This document shows positions 25,915 through 32,318 of a DNA stretch of 40,965 nucleotides, piece after piece. Source of the DNA: a virus; IMG/VR virus record IMGVR_UViG_3300036760_000062, positions 1-40,965 of that record. One strand, written 5' to 3'. The stretch's first letter is position 1, and each line of letters starts with the position of its first letter. The notes beneath the pieces are model-generated. The model was not told the origin of the DNA. It saw only the letters and a list, made by a program, of their open reading frames with translations, and made no database searches. A program made the position numbers and the translations under genes.

Positions 25915-25971
25915 AAATGGTATCTCCAAAGTAACATTGTAGCTGTTTGAATCACGTATCTAGCAAATACC

Positions 25972-26166
25972 TCAAATCCCGTTAGTTGAATCGTTTGGTA
26001 CACGGCAACCTTCTCCTCTACATTCATTCCAAGTATCGTATCCGTAACATTTACCTGCATAAGTACAGTCTGATTCTTTACAAGTTTCGGTGAAGTTAAA
26101 TATGTGTTCTTCAGGCGGACACTCGGGAGTACAACCTACCAAGAAAATAAGAAGTATGAATATCAT
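25972..26166 (-). CDS. Cys-rich lipoprotein, 64 residues
   Basis: The ATG overlaps the upstream stop as ATGA. MIFILLIFLVGC is a minimal lipoprotein signal with lipobox LVGC; the mature chain is CTPECPPEEHIFNFTETCKE followed by SDCTYAGKCYGYDTWNECRG and GCRVPND, about ten cysteines in total, likely disulfide-bonded in the periplasm. It shares GC-xx-CPPExxI with the 29-residue peptide at 22459-22548. Possible roles are superinfection exclusion or lysis timing; both are inference. Confidence 0.65.
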   Translation of the reverse strand: MIFILLIFLVGCTPECPPEEHIFNFTETCKESDCTYAGKCYGYDTWNECRGEGCRVPNDSTNGI

Positions 26167-26897
26167 TGCCCAACTCCTAAAAGTGTTAAAAGATTAGGTT
26201 CTGCTGAAGCCCCCGCTGTAGCTCCCACTTCCATAGCATAAGTCGCCCAAGTTTTATTTGCTGATTCCGTCCAACTCATCACACCGCCATCCGCTGGGTC
26301 TTGGACAGATGAGCCTTGTCTTTGAGTTGCCCCTAAAGTTCCTGCTGGAAAGTTTGTCTTCTGTGTCTGATTAGCCCCAACAGTCAAAGTAGCTGTCGTT
26401 TCAATGCAGGTATCTAAAATCATATTTCCCGTTACTGTTCCTGATAATGTCACTGTGATTGGACTTGTGCTTCCCGTGGCTGTACCACTCTGCACAATAG
26501 GCACTGATTGATTAACTCCAGCGAAAGAGTTATTTGAAATGTTGGCGGTAATTATAACGTCCGACGCTTCATCTGAACTATGAAAATTAACGTTCACATT
26601 ATGTGTTCCTGTGTCTGGATTGATAAGATAATAAAGGCTAACAATTCTCGAAACATTGCTTACTGTGCCGAGATAAGTCATGGCTGTTCCATTATAATCC
26701 ACAGAGTAAATGTAATTTGATATGTCTGAAAAAACATCTCCCACTCCGTCATAGAAAGAAATGCCCGACACAAGAAAAGTATTAGAGCCAGTGATTATAT
26801 GAGATATGGATTTTATAACTTCAGTTATGGGTGGGTCGTGAGGTATGGTGGAAGTCACCAATGTCCCCAAAGAAACTGCGTCGTAGGTTACAGCCAT
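26163..26897 (-). CDS. Virion surface / fibre-like beta protein, 244 residues
   Basis: It begins MAVTYDAVSLGTLVTSTIPH and has alternating beta strands rich in Ser, Thr, Asn and Val, for example FLVSGISFYDGVGDVFSDIS, DYNGTAMTYLGTVSNV, HNVNVNFHSSDEASDVIITA and GTATGSTSPITVTLSGT. That pattern (YNGtamt.lgtv...sL.YLinPdtGthnV.V.f) occurs in phage and secreted adhesion proteins with Ig-like or carbohydrate-binding sandwiches. It is probably a decoration or short-fibre protein; the C-terminus (EPNLLTLLGVGQ) could be an attachment peptide. No catalytic motif is seen. Confidence 0.6.
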   Translation of the reverse strand: MAVTYDAVSLGTLVTSTIPHDPPITEVIKSISHIITGSNTFLVSGISFYDGVGDVFSDISNYIYSVDYNGTAMTYLGTVSNVSRIVSLYYLINPDTGTHNVNVNFHSSDEASDVIITANISNNSFAGVNQSVPIVQSGTATGSTSPITVTLSGTVTGNMILDTCIETTATLTVGANQTQKTNFPAGTLGATQRQGSSVQDPADGGVMSWTESANKTWATYAMEVGATAGASAEPNLLTLLGVGQ

Positions 26898-26948
26898 TAT
26901 TAAGCTCCTGCTTCTGTCATGTTCTCTGAGTACTTACCAAAAGTTTAA

Positions 26949-27278
26949 TTATTCCAATGCGCATACTATCCACCCCCCAAGAGTACCTGCTGAAGACATG
27001 TTCAGCACCAAAGGCTGACCTACAGCCGTACGAAAGTTCCCTACCGGAATATAAGGTATTATATGCCCCATTGAAGCCCCCACTGCCAGAACTCCCGATA
27101 AGGCTGTTCCGGCAGAAGAAGTGCTCCACCACCGTATATTCGTAGCAGCACTACATATCACAAGACCGCCCTTAACATGGATCTTTTTACCAGGGGTTGC
27201 CGCAACAACGGTGTTATCCCCTGTGGTTGAGGTAGAAAGAACTGCGTCGAAGTAATCCTCTGTTCTAGTCTTAAGCAT
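26949..27278 (-). CDS. Small virion protein, 109 residues
   Basis: ATG at 27278 (MLKTRTEDYFDAVLSTSTTG) overlaps the previous gene by 8 nt; an alternative ATG at 27323 would add 15 residues but lies deep inside that gene. The chain is beta-rich (KIHVKGGLVICSAATNIRWW, HIIPYIPVGNFRTAVGQPLV) and resembles small jelly-roll head-decoration or trimer-capping proteins in composition. It belongs to a run of three similar small structural genes after the capsid. The family is not recognised. Confidence 0.6.
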   Translation of the reverse strand: MLKTRTEDYFDAVLSTSTTGDNTVVAATPGKKIHVKGGLVICSAATNIRWWSTSSAGTALSGVLAVGASMGHIIPYIPVGNFRTAVGQPLVLNMSSAGTLGGWIVCALE

Positions 27279-27492
27279 TTTTCTTTTTATATTCTTCCAT
27301 ATAGAACTCTGCGTCCTTGCCATTGTCTCGAGGCTTCATCTCCCACTTGTCGCACACAGCGTCAGATGAGATGTTGCCATCCACGATGTCGCAACTGTTC
27401 ATGGGATAGAAGTGCATACAGGTCTTGCACTGTTCATGCTGTCTATAATTTACTTCTTCCTTACTCAACCCCTTACCTGCAAGTATAGACAT
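27271..27492 (-). CDS. Cys-rich HiPIP-like or zinc protein, 73 residues
   Basis: TTAGGAGGATCA precedes the ATG. The core is CKTCMHFYPMNSCDIVDGNI then SSDAVCDKWE: C-x2-C-x6-C-x13-C. This spacing and the closing 'G.I....vCdkwe' recall a group of short phage/bacterial proteins labelled high-potential-iron-sulfur-like, which normally occur beside capsid genes as here. The metal may instead be zinc. The start of the next gene overlaps its end. Its role in the head is unknown. Confidence 0.65.
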   Translation of the reverse strand: MSILAGKGLSKEEVNYRQHEQCKTCMHFYPMNSCDIVDGNISSDAVCDKWEMKPRDNGKDAEFYMEEYKKKNA

Positions 27493-27500
27493 TGATCCTC

Positions 27501-27836
27501 CTAATCATTACTAGTAAATATTGAACAATACCCCGTAGTGGCACCTGCTGCCCCAACCTTTATTCCATCCATTTCAATCGGCTGAGAAAAACAGACCACT
27601 GTAGGCGTAAAGCTAACCGCTACCCCAGAAGCCATGCCTGCAGCAGTCATTAAGGTAACATTATTCCCATCTGTCACTGTATAGAAATCTGCAGTAGTTG
27701 CTGTCACAGAATACCCTACCACTATCGCTGAAACCTTTACCCTAGTCCCTTTTGGGACAATAGTGGTTAAAGCAGCCGTTGCTGTTCCATCTGAAGCTAA
27801 CACTGAATATCCCCATGACGTTACTGTTGTTAACAT
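27501..27836 (-). CDS. Small structural protein, 111 residues
   Basis: AAAGGACAAATA precedes ATG at 27836. The sequence is Thr/Val/Ala-rich with alternating strands, MLTTVTSWGYSVLASDGTAT, KVSAIVVGYSVTATTADFYT and KVGAAGATTGYCSIFTSND, a compact beta-barrel-like pattern seen in phage decoration or fibre-adaptor proteins. It lies in the small-structural-gene cluster downstream of the capsid and glycosyltransferase-like gene. I cannot place it in a specific family. Confidence 0.6.
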   Translation of the reverse strand: MLTTVTSWGYSVLASDGTATAALTTIVPKGTRVKVSAIVVGYSVTATTADFYTVTDGNNVTLMTAAGMASGVAVSFTPTVVCFSQPIEMDGIKVGAAGATTGYCSIFTSND

Positions 27837-27848
27837 TTATTTGTCCTT

Positions 27849-28298
27849 TCATTTGTCTTTTCGAAGCACTTCTATAGACTTAGGCTCCATTGGCCTCAAT
27901 ATCCTCTGAATCTTTACATACCGCTCAATCCTTGACTGATTCCTTTTCCCCCACTCCATATGCTTCCTAACTGCACCTGGGTTCTCTGTTGGTCTTCTCA
28001 TCTCGAACCTCGTAGGCATGCCGGCAGCGATAGCTTCTTCGAGTTCTTTCTCTTCCTTTAACAAGGCGTCCTTTTCAATCCCCCTGGCCTTTACTGGGGT
28101 TCTTTCATTGATAGCGTTATCTATCCTGGCTATCTCTCTATTTAGCTGACCCGCCTGAACCTCTGAACCCCTGTTCCCTGAACCTGCTCCCTCCTCTAGT
28201 TCCTTAAGGGTAGACCTCAGTTCAGCCTTCTCATCGTTAAGATTTATCAACTCCGATGGGCTCAAGTATTCCTTCTGCTTCTTTTGTCCTCGTACCAT
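27849..28298 (-). CDS. Helical, charged hypothetical protein, 149 residues
   Basis: I chose ATG at 28298 (MVRGQKKQKEYLSPSELINL) behind GAAGGAAGAGACC; the frame is open further upstream but there it lies wholly inside the membrane-protein gene (the overlap is still 62 nt). It is predominantly coiled-coil (DEKAELRSTLKELEEGAGSG, EKDALLKEEKELEEAI). The charged, helical build and position suggest an assembly or scaffolding accessory. It has no recognised domain. Confidence 0.65.
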   Translation of the reverse strand: MVRGQKKQKEYLSPSELINLNDEKAELRSTLKELEEGAGSGNRGSEVQAGQLNREIARIDNAINERTPVKARGIEKDALLKEEKELEEAIAAGMPTRFEMRRPTENPGAVRKHMEWGKRNQSRIERYVKIQRILRPMEPKSIEVLRKDK

Positions 28299-29745
28299 GG
28301 TCTCTTCCTTCTTCCTGAGTCTTAGACTCATTCGTGGGGAGAGAAAGAGAATCAACCAAGCCCTCCCCTTGTTTAACAGGTGCCACATTAGCACTTGCCT
28401 TTTCCTTATCAACTATTTCCTTAACTCCATCTCTTTGTTTTAATAATAGCTCCATAGGGAGAGTAATCCCCCCTAATGGCTTTAAACTTGCGATAGATTT
28501 CTCAGTCCACTCTAAACACATCGCAGCACTCCCTATTCTTGAGAACCAGCAAGCAATATTCATTTGAATCTCCCATGCATCAGGCTCCAACTCAAGAGCC
28601 CTAAAGAGCAAAGCACCCTGCTCGTTAATTAACCACGCTGGTTGTTCCTTTAGATTCAGAAGACATTGCGCTAAGTTATTCAGAGACTGTCCGTAATTAG
28701 GTACCTGCTCCACATCGTTTCTCCACAACGATTCGATGTTCTTCCATGTCCCAATAAAAAGAATCGACCTAACAGTAAGTACGGTCGCAAGAACAGTCAA
28801 TAGTATTGGGTATTGACCCAACGCAGTCCCTAGAACAATGCAAATACCTATGATAGATAGGTAGAGATACCTCTGGGCATAGAACTGACCCGTTAGATTA
28901 AACTGTGAATGAAGAGAGATACATACGAAGAACCAGAGTATTCCCACTGGGCTTATCAGCATGCCTGCCATAAATACTGTTATGATTAAAACAAGGCTTA
29001 CCCAGAACCCCACACTAAAGCTATGGTATTTACTCCATATCTCTGGTCTCTCTTTTAACTTTCTTCCGAATCCGTCAAAGAAGTAAAGCCTGTCAGGACA
29101 GAGGGCTTGATAGGTATACTTCCCTATGACTCTCACCATACAAGCAAATCTTCTTAAGTAACTAAATTTAACAGACCCTTCTCTCAAAACTTTATCATTA
29201 TTTATGTCGTATCTTATCTTTATCCCTGTAGTAAATTTCCTTCCCCTAAGGTAGATAACTAGGGGAATGAAGAGAGATAACCCCCAAGGTGTACCTGTAA
29301 ACAAGAATAAGAATGGAAAGGTTATTGGGCACACTGTGGAGTTAAGAGCAGCAGCAAAGATTGGCATAGCCACTAGAGCACCCCAAACATTAGGAAAAGT
29401 ATGCAGGATATAGTAAGCTATCAGGGTAAAATAAGTTGCCGTAGCATAATAGTTCCCTGTAACCCACGCTGTACCCCATACTGCCATAGGATGGACTGCA
29501 AAGAGTAAGGCAGGAGCCCACCCCCAGAGAAGGTATATTACTGAAGTATTGACACAATGCATCCCTATCATGAATACCCTATACCAAGCGCTTGGCCTAG
29601 TGTAAAAGAAGTCCGGCTTTGGAGCAGTGAGGGGTACCTCGTACATGTAGCCGCTTCTTTTTACATTATCGTCTATAACGTAATTATATTTTATTGTACG
29701 AATATACAGGGCAAAGATTATAGCCCATATCCATATTAAAGACAT
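28237..29745 (-). CDS. Multi-pass GT-C glycosyltransferase-like protein (TMTC type)
   Basis: 502 residues. AAGGAGGAAAGTTT precedes the ATG. The first helix (SLIWIWAIIFALYI) is followed by YNYVIDDN with Asp25-Asp26, the position of the catalytic DD in GT-C enzymes. HPMAVWGTAWVTGNYYATAT (His85-Pro86) matches the 'HPxxxExvAWxxGrxxxLaaxF' helix of TMTC/DUF1736 mannosyltransferase-like proteins. About ten hydrophobic segments extend to residue 335. Residues about 350-425 look like two TPR repeats (SLNNLAQCLLNLKEQPAWLI, FRALELEPDAWEIQMN), and the tail is polar. TMTC proteins transfer lipid-linked sugars to proteins outside the cytoplasm. It sits in the structural operon, so virion glycosylation, O-antigen modification or surface conversion are possibilities. 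The usual HPxxxE glutamate is a Trp here (VW), so activity is uncertain. Confidence 0.6.
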   Translation of the reverse strand: MSLIWIWAIIFALYIRTIKYNYVIDDNVKRSGYMYEVPLTAPKPDFFYTRPSAWYRVFMIGMHCVNTSVIYLLWGWAPALLFAVHPMAVWGTAWVTGNYYATATYFTLIAYYILHTFPNVWGALVAMPIFAAALNSTVCPITFPFLFLFTGTPWGLSLFIPLVIYLRGRKFTTGIKIRYDINNDKVLREGSVKFSYLRRFACMVRVIGKYTYQALCPDRLYFFDGFGRKLKERPEIWSKYHSFSVGFWVSLVLIITVFMAGMLISPVGILWFFVCISLHSQFNLTGQFYAQRYLYLSIIGICIVLGTALGQYPILLTVLATVLTVRSILFIGTWKNIESLWRNDVEQVPNYGQSLNNLAQCLLNLKEQPAWLINEQGALLFRALELEPDAWEIQMNIACWFSRIGSAAMCLEWTEKSIASLKPLGGITLPMELLLKQRDGVKEIVDKEKASANVAPVKQGEGLVDSLSLPTNESKTQEEGRDHGTRTKEAEGILEPIGVDKS

Positions 29746-29773
29746 AAACTTTCCTCCTTGCCCTGTATAAACA

Positions 29774-30298
29774 TTATGCTGTCCTTGTGACAGTTACAAC
29801 ACAGGCTATTGTCTGAGCTGTGGCCTCTGCAACTGAAGGGCAAGCAACTCGATACAATGTACCAGCAACGCAGGCCGTGCTACCACCAGATACCACCAAA
29901 GCAACACCAACATCAATGCCAGCTGTGGTATTAGATGTGGCAAAGCTCGTACCGCCGGTAGAAAGAATGATAGCCCCGCCAGTACCAGCAGAACAGTTAG
30001 TGATTGTAACTGTTCTAGCTGAACCGTCAGATGCCGTAGACATGGCCTTGGCTGTGATAGTCCCAGCAAACGGAGCAATGAAATACCCAGCAGCTATTGC
30101 CGCAGCAGTGTTGGAATGGAAACTATAAGTAACTATGTCCCCAACCACACCTGCTGTTGCTGACATTGTTCCCGTAACAGTCAGGTTAGTAAAAGTACCC
30201 GAACCGCTTGAGTTTGCTATGATTACTTCTGATCCTAGCGCACCAACATAGACTCCAGTGACTCCAGTCGGCTTGTCAAAATGTGTGTAACCGATAAT
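29774..30298 (-). CDS. Structural protein apparently separated from its start codon by HNH gene
   Basis: An ATG at 30166 gives 130 residues (MSATAGVVGDIVTYSFHSNT), but the same frame is open back to 30304 and its sequence looks coding: IIGYTHFDKPTGVTGVYVGA then LGSEVIIANSSGSGTFTNLT and VTGT. No ATG/GTG/TTG precedes it; ATT at 30298 (after AGGTTAGGGG) is the only plausible start. Joining the ATG of the upstream HNH gene directly to TCG at 30301 would restore 'ATG TCG ATT ATC'. The Ala/Thr/Gly-rich beta sequence and position suggest a head fibre or decoration protein. Whether the full-length product is still made is open. Confidence 0.55.
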   Translation of the reverse strand: MIGYTHFDKPTGVTGVYVGALGSEVIIANSSGSGTFTNLTVTGTMSATAGVVGDIVTYSFHSNTAAAIAAGYFIAPFAGTITAKAMSTASDGSARTVTITNCSAGTGGAIILSTGGTSFATSNTTAGIDVGVALVVSGGSTACVAGTLYRVACPSVAEATAQTIACVVTVTRTA

Positions 30299-30313
30299 CG
30301 ACCCCTAACCTTT

Positions 30314-30739
30314 CTAACCTTTTAAGTCAGGTGGTTTAAAACCACCCAGGTTAATCTTATCAACCCAACTTTTTAAGTCGTAGATCGAAAGATTTTGTTT
30401 AATTCTGTTTATAATATTGCAACATAGAACGATGTTGCCATCTACATACCCTAACTCAGGAATTATTCTATCTACAGTAAACGCATGATGGTCATTGTCA
30501 AGGTAACCCTTCAGTTTCATTGGTTCATCAGTATAGAAACAACGACCACCCTGTTTTACCCAAAGCGACTGGAGGAAATCGCTTAATTCTCGAGTTTCTT
30601 TGAATCCGATGGGTGAGCTTCCTCTCCTACCCTTTCGTAAGTCACGTAAGATAGTATAAGAACGCTGGTAAAAGATATAACGAGGGTCTGATAGCCACTT
30701 CTGGTATCGTTCCATATTCGTTCTATCCTTCCATCCCAT
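30314..30739 (-). CDS. Free-standing HNH homing endonuclease
   Basis: 141 residues. A helical basic N-terminus (MGWKDRTNMERYQKWLSDPR) is followed by the nuclease core: GGRCFYTDEPMKLKG, HAFTVDRIIPELGYVDGNIV, CNIINRIKQNLS. 'C..t..pm...(x)n..vDRi....GY..gNiv..C..iN..K' is the HNH layout of phage endonucleases. Unlike its two neighbours it is not in a group I intron: no P/Q/R/S core elements flank it. Its Shine-Dalgarno GGGAGG is in the 3' arm of a strong hairpin (30743-30783), so translation is likely throttled on long mRNAs. A 17-nt palindrome (GGTGGTTTTAAACCACC) lies near its end. Confidence 0.8.
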   Translation of the reverse strand: MGWKDRTNMERYQKWLSDPRYIFYQRSYTILRDLRKGRRGSSPIGFKETRELSDFLQSLWVKQGGRCFYTDEPMKLKGYLDNDHHAFTVDRIIPELGYVDGNIVLCCNIINRIKQNLSIYDLKSWVDKINLGGFKPPDLKG

Positions 30740-30742
30740 AAT

Positions 30743-30783
30743 AAACCTCCCTGCACTCCCGAAGGAGCAGTAGGAGGCTTTTA
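30743..30783 (-). promoter_or_regulatory. UUCG-capped hairpin occluding the HNH Shine-Dalgarno
   Basis: On the minus strand AAA(G)CCTCC pairs with GGAGGTTT, and CTCC-TTCG-GGAG forms the cap. The GGAGG arm is the HNH ribosome site, 6-7 nt before its ATG. Homing endonuclease genes in T4-like phages are commonly restrained by such mRNA structures. Confidence 0.55.
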
Positions 30784-30810
30784 GGGCCCCCTACCACAAG
30801 TTAAACTACG

Positions 30811-30901
30811 TTAAGCAACATTATGTCCGTACAACCAGCTCCAGTCACTGAAACCATAGCTGTATCTTGTATAGACAGACCATTTGCTGATGTCACCATA
30901 T
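30811..30901 (-). CDS. Major capsid protein, exon 3 (C-terminus)
   Basis: Codes for the end of the capsid: YGDISKWSVYTRYSYGFSDW then SWLYGHNVA and TAA. This 'YxRYSxGfSDWrW.yG' end is the normal C-terminus of Mu gpT-like capsid proteins and is missing from the frame of exon 2. I place the junction after G30902 because it keeps the frame (CT|A, Leu); a position five or six bases later is the main alternative. Joined product with exons 1 and 2: 306 residues. Confidence 0.75.
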
Positions 30902-31533
30902 CTGAGCTATTTCTTCTCAGGGTGGACTATACCTTCATCCCTCACGGGAGCAGATATTATAGTCTCTGGACCTTCACTAAAGCTCTTGAGTGATTTTAAT
31001 TGTTCAAAGGCAATAGGTAAATACTCCTGCCTACCCCTTTGCTGTTTTAAAATAACACAAGTTCTCCAAATGGCATATTCTCTTGCCTTCTTGGCTCGAA
31101 GCGGACAAACCTCAAGAACTTCAATAATCTTGAGTAAATCCTTAACATTGTCTATCTGATAAGAAACCATAGGGTTTCTATCAATGTTATTGTGGAAGTA
31201 AAGTTTACCCACACCAAGAAACTTCTGTATCTGGAGTAAGATGGGCATATCATCTGCCCTTAAATGAATATTGAACCTCGGATAATACATAGGAGCCAAG
31301 TGTTTATGTTGGGTATGTTTGTGTAATCCAAATGAACCTTCCCCGTCGATAAGCCCTGCTAAGTAATTCCCGAAGTTAATATCCATTATTCCACCTGCTC
31401 TAATGCTTGGCTGCTGATTGTCCAATCTTCAACATTTTCACTGTTCGCAATATATTTTGCCTCTGCGATGAGTAGTTGAAGCTCTAAGGAGTTTCCAGCA
31501 ATTTCATCTGTTTCCTTCTCACCGTTACCGATG
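30902..31533 (-). ncRNA. Group I intron 2 in the capsid gene
   Basis: About 632 nt. P1: exon TCACT pairs with GGTGA, with U-G at the splice site and a 10-nt loop. Conserved core: P AAATTGCTGGAAACTCC (31504-31488), Q AATCAGCAGCCAAGC (31419-31405), R AAGGTCCAGAGACTA (up to 30974), S GAAGGTATAGTCC (30936-30924). P9 CTGAG/CTCAG follows S. The LAGLIDADG ORF lies between Q and R and runs into R and S. P10 pairing is weak, so the 3' site has an uncertainty of a few bases. Confidence 0.85.
30907..31386 (-). CDS. LAGLIDADG homing endonuclease in intron 2
   Basis: ATG at 31386 (MDINFGNYLAGLIDGEGSFG) with the single LAGLIDADG helix YLAGLIDGEGSF at residues about 8-19; about 159 residues, the size of a homodimeric single-motif enzyme (I-CreI class). 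Later segments FNIHLRADDMPILLQIQKFL and VSYQIDNVKDLLKIIEVLEV fit the family fold. In-frame codons upstream of 31386 are the intron Q element, so the later start is preferred. The last residues (GPETIISAPVRDEGIV) are encoded by the R and S elements. Role: cleave intronless alleles at the exon 2/3 junction. Confidence 0.85.
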   Translation of the reverse strand: MDINFGNYLAGLIDGEGSFGLHKHTQHKHLAPMYYPRFNIHLRADDMPILLQIQKFLGVGKLYFHNNIDRNPMVSYQIDNVKDLLKIIEVLEVCPLRAKKAREYAIWRTCVILKQQRGRQEYLPIAFEQLKSLKSFSEGPETIISAPVRDEGIVHPEKK

Positions 31534-32318
31534 AGTGACCCTACAATTAAGGTATCGAAGTCTTTGTCCTTATTGAACTCTGTGGGGACTCTTTGGAACC
31601 ACTTCAGATACATCTTCATCATTTTGCTATCAATCATGAACCAGTTATTAGTATCCGTTAAATAATCCCAAACAATAATCTGGTATTTACCCTTTTTAAA
31701 GTTAGGATTATTCTCTGCGGTATCTAGCTTACCAGATGCATTCACGATTTCCCAAGCTGTCTCTTCCAGATTCGGTGGAACCAGCAAAGTGTCACCACGC
31801 GCTACACTGAGATTGTCCGTTTCATCTGTGAACTGTCTCATAAGTAAACGTGTGGCTTCAACTGCTGTGGAAGATAAAGCTGTGGTCCCTGAGTTACCTA
31901 CGGTTGTAGCTGTTCCTACAAACGTATGAGCTGTACTACAGAGGGCTAAACTATCGCCACCTGTAAAGATGGAAGTACCGAAGGCTGAATTAAAAACAGA
32001 CGATCCGTGTTTTTCCATTGTACGTTTAGTAACCAGAGATAATTGAGCAGGTCGTTTATTGATAATGGAATACAAATCATCGTCAACAAGCTTCCTTTCA
32101 ATCTTCATACCCTTCACCCACTCTTTATGAGTGTATGAAGTTCTGTATTGCTGCTTGAAATCATCGTAAGCGATGGTGCCGTCAAACTCAGATAAGTCAC
32201 CAGTTCCGCCGATTCCAAGGTCATACTCTACTGCTTTGCTGGATTTCTCTATGCCGAACAGATTCTCCCTTTGACCTTCAGCTAGACCATACTCGTCCAT
32301 GAAAATCTTCCTTAAACC
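31534..32318 (-). CDS. Major capsid protein, exon 2 (main part)
   Basis: It encodes most of a Mu gpT-like major head protein: GLRKIFMDEYGLAEGQRENL, AVEYDLGIGGTGDLSEFDGT, RTSYTHKEWVKGMKIERKLV (then DDDLY), and near the end VWDYLTDTNNWFMIDSKMMK, MYLKWFQRVPTEFNKDKDFD. The family normally starts with a short N-terminal segment ('...LLDP/APGLRK') and ends '...RYSxGFSDWRW'; neither is in this frame but both are supplied by exons 1 and 3. Without splicing, the frame ends at 31386 in intron sequence (TISSQALEQVE). Total 45 + 785 + 91 nt = 921 nt, 306 residues. It forms the icosahedral shell; the portal and scaffold genes are upstream. Splicing is needed for a complete capsid. Confidence 0.85.

Noticed and set aside
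26917-27132. 71-codon minus-strand ORF
   Set aside because: Alternative frame of the small virion gene 26949-27278; Gly/Ser/Arg-rich with no start site.
29820-30128. 102-codon plus-strand ORF
   Set aside because: Antisense of an Ala/Thr-rich structural gene; no start signals.
30314-30739. Third group I intron around the free-standing HNH gene
   Set aside because: I looked for the P, Q, R and S core elements that are obvious in the two neighbours and found none in this block.
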